Part shown: piece after piece, positions 23,386-33,992 of the stretch | Layout: each line of letters begins with the position of its first letter | How positions within the stretch are numbered: the stretch's first letter is position 1 | Origin: Prochilodus magdalenae | Taxonomy: Eukaryota > Chordata > Actinopteri > Characiformes > Prochilodontidae | Reading direction: 5' to 3' | Length of the DNA: 64,000 bases | NCBI GenBank assembly: GCA_024036415.1 | Contig: JAMWET010000624.1 | Span: forward strand, 62,001-126,000 | Translations under genes and position numbers: made by a program | Notes under the pieces: model-generated | Database searches by the model: none | Told to the model about the DNA's origin: nothing | What the model saw: the letters and a program-made list of their open reading frames with translations, nothing else

Positions 23386-23673
23386 ACGTCCAGAAGACCT
23401 GGTGTCCCTCCACCTCCACCCCTACCGCACCATCTGCAGGAACTGTGTGAGGATGTTCAAGCTGCATGGGATGGATTATCACAGGGGGACTCGCATTGGG
23501 ATGGAATTAGGAACCTCTACAGCTTCCATACCGAGACGTCTGGCGTGTTGGGTTAGCAAACACGGCTGGCCCCGACGCCATACTCGGAGAGCCAGAGACA
23601 CTTACACCGGTCTAGTATGTTGTAGCTCAATAAATATTGATCACATCAGTCTCCTTTGATAAGAAGTGTATCT
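23386..23673 (+). mobile_element. Tc1-like family B, 3' fragment
   Basis: It starts abruptly at GTCCAGAAGACCTGG and keeps only the C-terminal relic: the HHLQELCEDVQAAWDGLSQ codons and the PRRLACWVS tail. It has a small in-frame-disrupting insertion near 23483-23505. Its 3' part is also shortened compared with the 53.3-kb copy: the ATCATCAGTTATTGATCC block is missing and the sequence jumps to a TTTGATAAGAAGTGTAT end. Confidence 0.85.
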
Positions 23674-24104
23674 ACATATACAGTGTTAGTAAGTTAATGC
23701 TAATGCTAGCGACTACAGATCTCCTTTGAGAACCACTACACCGTTCCCTCCTCTCTCCACATCTTCACTTGTACAGATTAATGTGACCACATGGATCACG
23801 TTTATCAAATGACCACAAATTGACCGATTGACCCCAAGAGGCGTCCAGGGGAATACATTTCAGGAACGCGGTGTTCCGGATGAAATTTCAGAATTAGACC
23901 GCAGACGTTCAGTAAATGTGTTGAGATTAGATTTGGCCCCATCATTTGATCAGGGGAGAAAATAAGGAGGGGGAGCATCTTACTCTGGTGGGCTTCTTAT
24001 CCTGGGGAGGTAGTGGGGGGGTGTCTTCCCCATGTTACGTTTAAACTTCAGACAGAGCATAGAAGCCGAGAACCATTGAGGAAATCTTTATTTTTACGGG
24101 AAAT
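23674..24104. other. low-copy stretch
   Basis: Nothing recognisable. Confidence 0.4.
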
Positions 24105-24425
24105 TGACTATGTTCTATGAGGTTCTATGAAAAGTTTACACCAAGCTATAAAGGTACCAGAAGTGTTCTTTGAGCAATCCCTTAAAGAACCCCATTTGGG
24201 TTCCCTAAAGAACCATGCTTGAAAAGGAATAATGCTTAAAGAAACCTCACACATTGCAAAGGTTCCACACCAAATACTGAAAGATTTACATGACTTGGAG
24301 AGATGTTCTTCACACCCAGGGAAAAAACAGGGATGGAAAATGGCCTCATACAAGGAACCCACTGTGGTATCTATACTTCAGGAGCATACAAGCAAGGAAC
24401 AGTTAAGGAACCCTTATTTCTAAGA
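24105..24425. mobile_element. AGAACC-type non-autonomous repeat (family J)
   Basis: The stretch is dense in AAAGAACC, GGTTCC and AAGGAACC words in both orientations, a pattern I recall from small non-autonomous DNA elements in fishes. Related scraps are at 18.03, 29.09-29.18, 45.9 and 47.03-47.22 kb. Ends and class are uncertain. Confidence 0.4.
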
Positions 24426-24559
24426 GAACTGAAGATGAATTGACCGATACCCTGCGTATTATTGCTGTCAAGGCAATTACTGCCATTAACACACATTAAC
24501 AGGCAATTAACATAGTTACTAATCACCTTAAGACTGACCTTCACTTGACACACACCTGT

Positions 24560-25660
24560 TCATGCTTTGCTTATGTTCATACACACGTGCATACATCCAT
24601 ACATCTATATTTACAGTCATATATTTACAAATACATACATACACCTAGCCACGGTACACCATAACAGGCTTCCGTCTTCTTGTAGGAACTGGCATCTTAC
24701 TGTTTTTATTTGATTGTCATCTCAGCGGTGTATTTATTATCTATATTTATTTATCTATACTGAACAACTGTACTGGGCCATGTAGCTGTTTACCTGAACA
24801 TTAAGCTGCTTTGCCCACCTGCACTGTACACTTTACATATCTATACTGTTACAACCACATACTTAACTGATACTGCATTTTGACTTTGCACATGTCCTAC
24901 TGTACTGTTCACACACATCGTTTTTGTCTATATGTCTTTGCACTACACTATACAGGGGTTGGACAATGAAACTGAAACACCTGTCATTTTAGTGTGGGAG
25001 GTTTCATGGCTAAATTGGACCAGCCTGGTGGCGCATCTGTCATTAGACAGCAGTCTTTGCACCAGTATCAGCAGAGTGTGAAGGTTCAGGGTAGCAGGTA
25101 AGAGCATAGTTCCAAGAAATACGAACCTCCACCAGCATCACGTAGTGACCTGGCCACTATTCTGCAAAGAGGACAAACTGTTGGTGCACGTCCCTCTGGC
25201 GCATCTGTGTACCAAGGAGCAAGTCTATGTGATGTATCAAGACCAACCACGCTGTATTGGCCGGGTAAAGTGAGGCCCTACACCAAGACTACGAACCTCC
25301 ACCAGCTAAAACCACGTAGTGACAGTGGCCACTATCCTGCCCCTGGATATGGCTTAAACTCCCTCTGACCACTGTGCATATAGATAGTATATATCATTAT
25401 ATACCATATACGCTGTACTGGCCCGCAAAGGAGGCCCTATACCATACATACATACATACATGACTGTATATCTAAAACCAGTGTGTTTAGTTTTCATTGT
25501 CCAATCCCTGTACATAAATATATATATTTACACACATATTTGTATAAATATATTATAATACACATATATTCTTATAACTGGAGAAGGAGCCTGACTGTGT
25601 TTCGTTATACTGTACAACGCTGTATCAGTATAATGACAATAAAGCTGAATTAAATTGACC
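24560..25660 (+). mobile_element. LINE-like 3' UTR, split by a family C element
   Basis: The left part (24560-24950) and right part (25513-25660) read as one AT-rich stretch once the C element is removed. It has many TACAT, CTGTAC and TTTGCACTA words and ends GTATAATGACAATAAAGCTG. That ending matches the polyadenylation-like tail I recall for many fish LINEs (ATGACAATAAAG). No reverse transcriptase remains. The class is inferred only from the tail. Confidence 0.45.
24953..25510 (+). mobile_element. Tc1-like family C, copy 2 (scrambled)
   Basis: The left terminal repeat is intact (CAGGGGTTGGACAATGAAAC) and the right one is diverged (GTTTTCATTGTCCAATCCCTG-like), with TA at both edges. The interior is out of order relative to copy 1. 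The ACGAACCTCCACCAGC...CCACTAT block occurs twice (25121-25160 and 25291-25335). The CGCTGTAYTGGCC...GGCCCTA block also occurs twice (about 25250-25284 and 25410-25440). Confidence 0.85.
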
Positions 25661-28489
25661 TGAATTGTAGCTGGGCAGTCCCATGATATTATTAGATATA
25701 TGATATTATATGATGGATCATATAAACATGCTTGTTGTAACCACTGGACCATTGTGGGGCAAGAAACCTTCATCCAATTAATAGCAATTATTGTTTTTGC
25801 AACCCAACACTCAACAAAACACAGTCGGTGACGCTGGTCAGTGGTTAACGTGTTCCAGCAGCACTTCCTGTAGGAACAACACTGGGTCCATGGGAATATA
25901 TGAAGTTCCAGATTTTCTGAAAGTATGGTCACCGGTAATGCCATCAGTTCCCCCAAGGTTCCTTGGTGGAGTTTTGTTTTAGTACCTCATTTCAACCGTC
26001 CAATCAAATTCTATCCATAGCTGGGTCCCATTCCATGCTATTCATTTCAGTCTGTTCATTATAAAATTCAGACCCAGTGTAAACGACATCATGTTGAAGC
26101 TAATACTATAATATGCTACATACACCTTCATGTGTTTATCCCTATGGCAACCTGGTAGGTCCGGGTCTATAACCCACGCCACAAATATCCAGCACTCTTC
26201 AGCAGTTCACCCATTCTTGTACTGGAGAACTTCTTTCCACTCGTCGAGGCGAAAATCTGGGCCACCACGCTTAAAGTCAACTATGCTGTTTCATCTTGGC
26301 ATGCAGAAAAGGACGTGTGTAATCAAATTTTAAATGAAATTTTGCATGTACATTTTCAAGCGTGCAAAGTCCGGCTCTTTGACACAGGGTGTCTTTGAGG
26401 CAGCTCGCTGGCTTTTGTATTTATTTATTAATATTTTTTTTTTAGTCCACCCTTCCTCAGAAATATTTGCAATGCCAATTGTGAGTGACAGCCGTGCCGG
26501 AGGTGATCACTGAAGGGGGAACAGGAAGCGAAAGGAGATGACGGCTGATCGCTGATCATATAGGCGAGACTTTTCCAGCTTCGCCATGTTACCCGAGGAT
26601 AATAATCAGGCAGCCGCCTTATTTTCGTTCATTACTGTGTTGATCTTAAGACGGCCTGGCAGCGTATATGTCCATTCCTGAGTTCCAGCCCCTTCATTCC
26701 ATAGCTCACACAGCTCTATAGACCACTTAAGGTCTCTTAACTCTCTGTGGTTATTTTCTTAAGTGAATTCCACTCGGAAATGGCTCTTGTGCAAGCACAG
26801 CAGGTGGAGGTCCTGCTGAAGGCACGTTGCCCATGTTGACCTCCAGTAGGGATTAGGATTGCACCTGCTTCACAGGAAATTGGGGAGGCGGGGGGACTCG
26901 GATATGGAATAGCGGGGTGAGGAGGGAGGAGGGGGAGCACCTGTGGACGTGGGTGGCTCCGGAAGCACCGAGAGCCCCTCAGGATTAAGGTCCCATCTGC
27001 TCCTGGTTATCCTCCAGCCCCATGCTGGAGCTGCTACTAACTTCACCGTTGGCTCCCTTCGCTTTCTCGAACAAGCGCAAGGCAGGGTTAGCGAGGGACC
27101 CTCTTCCCGTAGAGCACAGCTCAAACTCTTCAGGTTCGCAGGTTTCCTGGCCCGGCCTGGACCTCTCCGATCACTTGATGAAGAGATGCTGAGCGCTGAG
27201 GATGAAGAACAGCTGGTTTGGAACGTGCCAGCCGAAGAAGATCCTGGACCGCGCTGGACATCTGCTCAAAAACAAAGGGTCACATTGTTCCCAGGACGCG
27301 AGGCATTATTATTAAAACATTTTCTCATCCTAACAACGGGAACATCTCAAGGTTGGAGCCGTTCCCACAAAGCACAGGAATCTAAAGACCACAACAGGAG
27401 AATGCTGTCCCTCGGCCAAACTTGGCATGTACGCCGAGCTAAGTATCTCGAGTTGGACAGCATCGTTTGGCAGCCCGAGTGCGCTGTAACTCCTCAGCTG
27501 GATCTGATTTTCAGGCCCTCACTGAGTCATTGCTTGGTATTGCGTATGCCGTCCAAGGCTTCCCTCCTTGTGGTTAGCTTAGCATAGCTTAGCACCAGTG
27601 CAGTGTTGATCCAACTAAGCAAAGCCATTCTCCATAAATACTCAACGGCAACTGTCAGAGAACATCACTGCCTCGTCCTGCCTCCGTAGACTCACGACCA
27701 AAACTGAACATACACCAGCTAGCATACGTAATTACAGAGGCATACGTGAAAAATATGACCAGCGATGCATCAAATACAAACACAGTCGCCTCATAGTAGT
27801 CTCGGGAGGACACACCGTCCTCTGGTGATGTTTGGTGAAGCTGGAAGGGACTTTTAAGGAAGTGCTGCTCCGTTTGGAAGCCACAGCTAGGAACAGAATC
27901 CAGTTTGTATTAATAGACTCACAATCACTCTGGATTTTGGAGTTGCTTTCTGGAGTGTGTATGGGGAACAATGCATGCTGGGTAATGTAGTGAAAGAAAC
28001 TGGAAGAAGGATGAAAATATGAACTGGGAACAATGAAAACATTAAATGCTAGTTTTGAGGCTGAAATGTCTCTTTGGTTAGCATTTAGCAGAGTATGCTA
28101 GCACTGTGCTATGCTAGACCAAGACCCCTTATGAGATGAGCAGACCATTTAGGTCTATTAAGTCGTTGGGGTGTTGTTAGGCATGACCCAATGTGGAGGG
28201 TGGCTTGTTGCTTTCATAAACAGTGGCTGGCATAAAATATGATATATGATGAAATATATGATTTAGAAAATGATTTACTGCTAATAACAACCAACATGTG
28301 TGTTCTGCCAAGATGTGTAGCACCTTAGTGTTAGTGTAGCAGTGTATTATTGCTAAGCAGCCATGCCTTGCTAAATGACGAGAAGGACATTCGGTTGCCC
28401 ATTACTGTGCACTGCATAAATCATAAATCACCAATCCAACTCCACCCCTCTTCTTACGCTGGGGCCTCAACACGGAGGTTTGAAGCATG
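25661..28489. other. long low-copy stretch
   Basis: No gene is supported. The longest frame (26943-27587, 214 codons) has no recognisable domain and no repetitive explanation, and its codon content looks random. At 26400-26660 the sequence is repeat-free and could be conserved regulatory DNA, which is speculative. A T-run lies near 26431-26443. Confidence 0.4.
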
Positions 28490-28735
28490 TTCTAGTGACG
28501 TTCTTTAGACTTTTCCATTGCTGTTCTACACTCAGTCATACTCTAAATTAACACTGTAATGCTAATGATGGATGTGTTTAGCATGTTTAACCCGTTTGCT
28601 AGCTAATTAGCTTAGTTCTTTCTTAGCCTGTTAGCTCTCTGAAGAGTCAAGAAAGAGCCAGTTCTAGAAAAAAAAACATTCAGTCCATTAACTTAAACAG
28701 AACCGGGTTCTTACGTCATCTGTACACATGGTCAA
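28490..28735. repeat. dispersed repeat G, copy 1
   Basis: It shares with 56.62-56.86 kb the ordered words AGTGACGTTCTTTAGACTT, a GTCATA/TCAATC block, TAGCATGTTTAAC/GCTAAC, TTAGCCTG, GAGTTCTAGA/AGTTCTAGA, TTTAAACAGA/TTAAACAGA and TTCTTACGTCATC. Class unknown. Confidence 0.5.
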
Positions 28736-28743
28736 ATTATTAG

Positions 28744-29112
28744 TCCCGCTTTAGTCTTGGTGGAGACGACCAACGGTGTGGAGGCACCGTGGTCATGCAC
28801 CACATCCAGAAGGCCTGGTGTCCCTCCACCTCCACCCCTACCGCACCATCTGCAGGAACTGTGTGAGGATGTTCAAGCTGCATGGGATGGATTATCACAG
28901 GACTCCTTTAGGAACCTCTACAGCTCCATACCGAGACGCCTGGCGTGTTGGGTTAGCCAACACGGCGGCCCAACGCCATACTGAGAGACAGACTTCTGTA
29001 TGTGTAGCTCAATAAATATTGATAATATAAATACTGATTTATCATCAGTTATTGATCCTGGTCACCTTTATCTTCCTTCCCAACAGTTCTTTTGAGGATA
29101 AGGGTATATATA
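28744..29112 (+). mobile_element. Tc1-like family B, 3' half
   Basis: It starts at GTCCCGCTTTAGTCTTGG, within the catalytic-Asp block, carries a small deletion in the VWRHRGQ region, and continues through the C-terminal relic (SSIPRRLACWVSQ then GGPTPY and stop). The right end keeps the block ending TTATCTTCCTTCCCAACAG and a reduced terminal repeat. Confidence 0.85.
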
Positions 29113-29659
29113 TTCAAGAACCTTTTTCAATCAAGTTCTGGGTCCATATAGCCCAAATGCTTCTTTGGTTTCTCTGACATGATAACATGACAAATGAAAG
29201 CCCTGAAGGATTTCCTAGTTCTCGGTGCTGCCAACAGCAGACACTGGGAATACTGATATTTACATAGGCATGGGAACCCGTCCACCAACAAATTCTCAGC
29301 TTAGGTTACCATAAATTGTCAAAGGCCCCATCCAAACATCTCTTTTCCAAAGAAGTTTGAAAGAAAAGCTTAGGGATGCAGCAGCTACGAGTCCTTCTCA
29401 TATTTAGGTGTTATTCTTTGAGCTCTTCATGCCTCCAACTTAACATTTCCTCCCACTTCCTATATTTTCATTGGGCTTTGCATCAGTGCCTCCGACTTCC
29501 CCTGAAATCAGATTGCAGCTTGGACCAAATCTAATCAGAGCGAGCAGGACATTAACCCCTCAGCAGATCGCTATTTTCAGGCTTTCCAAAAAAGGAGCAA
29601 TGGGGAGCCTGGAGTGACCTGAGGCCACACTACTGACTCATAGTTTTTACACTGAAGCA
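29113..29659. other. low-copy stretch
   Basis: Apart from an AGAACC-type scrap at about 29130-29180, nothing is recognised. Confidence 0.4.
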
Positions 29660-29825
29660 CACGCCAGGGAGCTACCATCACATGAGTGATGGAGGTTTGA
29701 TTCCCGGACTCCGTAACTAGGCTGTGCTACACCAATAAGAGTCCTTGGGCAAGACTCCTAACACCCCATTGGCCTACCTGTAAATTAACAGACCTTGTAA
29801 GTCACTCTGGATAGAAGGAAGTTTA
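29660..29825 (+). mobile_element. tRNA-derived SINE-like fragment 2
   Basis: GAGGTTTGATTCCCGGACTC resembles a pol III B box. It is followed by AATAAGAGTCCTTGGGCAAG, ACTCCTAACACCCC and GTAAGTCACTCTGGATAG, the usual teleost SINE-type tail. It shares this order with the copy at 18.6 kb. It is not a tRNA gene because no cloverleaf can be drawn. Confidence 0.65.
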
Positions 29826-30080
29826 TCAAAAGACCAGTATCGTGTAGAATCTCTCTTGGCTTTAAAGGGGGCGTGGCCAATCACAATACCAAAGCACAAT
29901 TTTTTCGTTTGGGCTTCTGTAGGGATTATTGTGGAGCATTAGCCCTGTTTACATCTGTTTACGGCTTAGAGAGGAACATAGGAACATGTCTGGAAGCTTG
30001 ATGGGACCTCAGGGGCTCCGGGAGGATCAACATATGAACAGATGTATCAGTTTTCATTAGTTTATAATAAGATGTAACTG

Positions 30081-30220
30081 CCAATCATTTTGTCTTTGTT
30101 AGCTTCGAGGGATCCCTTCATGCCCACATAGCAGCAGGTCGTCTTCCAACAGAAACGGCCACCACCATGTAGCCCAGAACAGACAGACCCCACACTCACT
30201 GACTGAAGAGAGAGGCTCAA
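30081..30220. repeat. dispersed repeat F, copy 1
   Basis: It shares with 31.70-31.84 kb: CAATCATTT(T/A)GTCTTTGTT, TAGCAGC, CATCTTCCAACAGAAAC (GTCTTCCAACAGAAAC here), CACC(A/G)CCATGT and GTAGCCCAGAACAGA. Both copies sit just to the left of a family B copy. Confidence 0.65.
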
Positions 30221-30263
30221 CTCTGCTACGCTTTTAAGTGGTGGTTAAATTAGGTGGCACGCT

Positions 30264-30832
30264 AGTAGCAGTTCCTAATGGTGTCCTGTGATAATCCATC
30301 CCATGCAGCTTGAACATCCTCACACAGTTCCTGCAGATGGTGCGGTAGGGGTGGAGATGGAGGGATCCCAGGTCTTCTGGATGTGTGACAACAAACCGTT
30401 CATCTTGGTGCTGACCACGGTGCCTCCACACACGGATTCGTTGGGCGTCTCCACCAACACTAAAGCGGGACTCGTCACTGAAGATGACCCGCTGCCATTC
30501 TGAGTCACTCCATGACAGTCTGGTACGACACCACTGCAGTCTTTGGTGACGGTGGCATGGTGTTAAGGACAGTCGTGGTAACGGTCTGTGTGCATGTAGT
30601 CCTGCGTGGTGCAGCCGTCTGCCAATGGTGCTGCCCTAACAAGATGACTCATGGAGGACACCACTGCTCGCTGGAGGTCTGCAATCGTGTCTGTTGGGTC
30701 AGTCGGGTACAGAGGTAATGCCCGTCCTTGCGTCACGTGTGCAACCAAGCTTGAAAAATGTCCAACCTACCCACCAAATTTCATTCCTGTGGACTGATTC
30801 CTTCTGGTTGCAGCTACTATTCTACTTATGGT
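30264..30832 (-). mobile_element. Tc1-like family B, copy (reverse)
   Basis: This is very similar to the 19.6-kb copy. It is truncated at its 3' end (left) just inside the block that encodes the C-terminal relic, so the PRRLACWVS tail is missing. On the minus strand it retains the catalytic-Asp relic, the DERFVVTHPE segment, and the 5' end with a slightly diverged terminal region ending near ACTTATGGTA. Confidence 0.9.
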
Positions 30833-31696
30833 AGGTCCGATCCCCCCCCGCCCCAATCCTATCTGTCCCCATTATTAGGAATCCAGCTTTGTGTGTTCTT
30901 CAGCAATGAAAGGTGTTTGCTTTGTGGAGCGGGCGACTAGAATAGGTTTCCACAGACTGCATGCATGCGTGCGCGTCTGCGACACAAAGCCGCGGCACGC
31001 GCCGCCTTCCTCGCTTCCGAATGGTTCCGGTTTGGACTTTTAAGTAGCATGCGTATTCCCTCCAGAGTTCATGAATCATTCACTCCTGATACCGACACCT
31101 CTCCTGTACGAACATCTCGCTTTAGGTACTTTTATTCCTTGTAATAAAATATTCAGGCGGTATCCTCCGTATATTCCAGTACAGGCATCAATATTTCCTT
31201 CTTTAAATACTTAATACTCGCGCCCGCTTCTTTCCTTTCAACTTTTAAACATGAGGAGTGCAAAAGTCAGAAGCTCTGATGTCTAACTCAGTGAAATACT
31301 GGAATAAGAAAGATCAGATGTTCAGCATAATGAAATGTAAATCATACCCGGCGCAGGAGTCACTTCATCTTCACCTGCGCTAGGCGTACGTATACCTTAT
31401 TAATCTATGCATGTGGTCGTTTTTCCTTTCTTTTCCTTTTCCTCTTTTCTCCTTTTCTTTCCTCCTGCATCTTGCAATCCGCTGGCACAGCCGATGGAGC
31501 GAGTTGATTAGCTGGTTAGCTGGCTTTGAAGAATGTCAACAGTTTAAGAGAGGGAAGCCTGGCCTGAGGAAGCTCGCGCTCGACGAGTCCCGGCCCAGGC
31601 GGTGGAAATAGATGCTGTCAGGGAAGCTTAATGTCTAAACCCACTCCATATGGTCAATGCATGGAAACTGAGCTGTTGTGATGTCACACAACCCAG
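30833..31696. other. low-copy stretch
   Basis: C-rich at 30843-30855, otherwise nothing recognised. Confidence 0.4.
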
Positions 31697-31838
31697 GCAA
31701 TCATTTAGTCTTTGTTGGATTAGAGGGAGCCCTGCATATCTGCATGGTAGCAGCCCATCTTCCAACAGAAACTACCACCGCCATGTTTCTACAGTAGCCC
31801 AGAACAGATAGACCGCATACTCGCTATTAAGCAGATCC
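31697..31838. repeat. dispersed repeat F, copy 2
   Basis: See the copy at 30.08 kb. Here it runs directly into a family B copy without a gap. Confidence 0.65.
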
Positions 31839-32108
31839 TCAAACAGTTCCTGCAGATGGTGCGGTGGGGTGGAGGTGGAGTGACACCGGGTGCTGACCAC
31901 GGTGCCTCCACCCACGGATTCGTTGGTCGTCTCCACCAAGACAAAAACGAGACTCGTCACTGAAGATGACCTGCTGTTATGTGCTACCATTGTAGTCTTT
32001 GGGGTTGCTGATGTGGGCAGTTGTCGTAGCGGCCTGCGTGCATGGATGGTAGTCCACTACATCGTCCATCCGTCTGCCACTGGTGTAGTGTACCCTCCAT
32101 GGACCAAC
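31838..32108 (-). mobile_element. Tc1-like family B, degenerate internal fragment
   Basis: On the minus strand it has the CTCCACCCCACCGCACC block, a short deletion, then the GGAGACGACCAACGAATCCG and CAGTGACGAGTCTCG blocks (catalytic-Asp relic). A diverged 5' section with GACGGATGGACGATGTAGTG follows. Both ends are truncated. Confidence 0.8.
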
Positions 32109-32229
32109 AGTGAAATGGTTTGTGCAAAATCTGGGTCCATTGACTTACATTCAAAACCTATTAGGTTTTTGGCACCTCCTGTAAATTTGTCATTTTGGAG
32201 ATTAGCTTAGCTTAGTTTAGCTTAGCTTA

Positions 32230-32375
32230 GCTCAGCCTAGTATAGAGCAGCCCTTTCGCTCTGAAGCTGTAAGTAGACACGGGGAGAGCAAGCAGGCCGT
32301 CCCAGCCGGGAACCGAACCCAGACCCCTCTTGCTGTAAGGGCAACAGCACTACCCGCTGCACTACTATGCCCAGC
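32230..32375 (-). mobile_element. SINE-like fragment with tRNA-type promoter relic
   Basis: On the plus strand the phrases ACACGGGGAGAGCAAGCAGG, GGGAACCGAACCCAGACCCC, TTGCTGTAAGGGCAACAGCA and CTACCCGCTGCACTACTATG are the complement of a widespread fish repeat. Read on the minus strand, its GGTTCGGTTCCC resembles a pol III B box. Confidence 0.5.
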
Positions 32376-33458
32376 ACTGATCAGCATTCGTGCCCCGGTT
32401 TCCCGGCGCACTGGGTACCTGCTGTATTCCTGGTGCGTCGTAGGTTACCGGAGACTCCTACACCACGAGACTCTGTGGATTCCACGATGAGTCTGCGGCA
32501 GAGAGCTTTGTGTGTAATTAGGTTTTAATTAGGCTGTAACTAATGCCATCTCAGCCTCGACTGTTTACACACCCTCCCGTATCTAGCTGTGTTAGATACA
32601 CTTCCACCTCCCTCCTGTTTGAGGGAGCAGACGCTGCTGCGCGGCTCGTACGGGTGTTATGTAACAGTGTGCTCTGTCAGAGGGCAGGTACAGCTCGCGG
32701 CTGCCGGTGTGCGTGTGGTCTGCTGAGTCGGAGCTTTAGCCACGCTTCGCTAGGCCGCTGTCATCTCGCATGACGTTTTTCACCTGGCTCGTGTCGCTGG
32801 CAAATGCTTAGCCCCCTGCACCTGAGGCCAAGCCTGGTGTCTCTCGCGCCCCCTCGGCGTCTCTGTCTCTCTCTCTCCCCCTCTGATCTAATATGACGTC
32901 TCGGGGGACAACCCGGCGCTTTGTTATGTCTGCTCCATTACCGGCTCAGCTGAGGCAATCGGTTCAGGTTTACCTCTGTGTGTGTGTGTTGAAGCCTCCC
33001 TGCCGTTCTTGTTTTCCACTCCAAGCCCTGATTTTCCTCAGCAGAGGGTGCTAGGTAGGTTTAAAAGGCCTATCCTAACGAAGTTAGAGCACCCATATCT
33101 AGTATCAAGTATCTAGAACCGATTTTCTTTTCTTATTTATCTTTGTCACTATAACTCTGATGATAAGGATTTTACTTCCATATATGGTCGTTTAATCTGC
33201 TTGTTGAGTCGTGATGTACCGACCCGTGTCCAGGTCCTAGCCTCTGCTTTACTCGCTGAGGTTCTCATTGTTTAAATAGAACTGGGTCCATAAAACTACT
33301 CAGTTCTGGTTCTAGCTCTTTCCTTGTGTTGACAGAGTGAAGAGGAGAGCCTGTAGTCGATTAGGTGAGTTACAATTCCTCCATCCAATAAAGAAAAACA
33401 AAGCTTGGCGTTAGCTAGCTAGTGAACATAGCTAGCGTTAGCACAGACTGCTAGCTAG
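32376..33458. other. low-copy stretch
   Basis: No gene is recognised. A short CT-rich run lies at about 32860-32885 and a short GT run at 32978-32990. Confidence 0.4.
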
Positions 33459-33992
33459 ACCGTCCTTAACACCACGTCACCGTCACCAAAGACTGCAGTG
33501 GTGTCGTACCAGACTGTCATGGAGTGACTCAGAATGACAGCGGGTCATCTTCAGTGACGAGTCCCGCTTTAGTCTTGGTGGAGACGCCCAACGAATCCGT
33601 GTGTAGGAGGAGTGCACGTGCGTCAGCACCGAGATGAACGGTTTGTCGTCACATGTCCAGAAGACTTGGTGTCCCTCCACCTCCACCCCTACCGCACCAT
33701 CTGCAGGAACTGTGTGAGGATGTTCAAGCTGCATGGGATGGATCATCACAGGACTCCATTAGGAACCTCTACAGCTCCATACCGAGACGTCTGGCGTGTT
33801 GGGTTAGCAAACACGGCGGCCCGACGCCATACTGAGAGACAGACTTCTGTATGTGTAGCTCAATAAATATTGATCATATCAGTCTAAATTTATCACGAGT
33901 TATTGATCCTGGTCACCTATATCTTCCTTCCCAACAGCACCGCACTCCCACACCTCCTTCTGGGTGCAGCTGTACTTTTGATAATGAGTGTA
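33459..33992 (+). mobile_element. Tc1-like family B, 5'-truncated copy
   Basis: It starts at CCGTCCTTAACACCACG and continues through the FSDESRFSLGG relic to the full C-terminal relic. It keeps the complete 3' end, including ACACCTCCTTCTGGGTGCAG and TTTTGATAATGAGTGTATA, which is the complement of the 5' end seen at 63.66 kb. This gives the clearest 3' terminal inverted repeat of the family in the window. A short insertion disrupts the VWRHRG region. Confidence 0.9.

Noticed and set aside
26943..27587. 214-codon plus-strand open frame
   Set aside because: No recognisable domain, no codon or splice context, and random-looking composition. A frame of this length is not surprising in 64 kb of moderately GC-rich DNA.
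29690..29760. Possible tRNA gene
   Set aside because: Only a B-box-like stretch is present. No acceptor stem or anticodon arm can be drawn, and the following tail is of SINE type.
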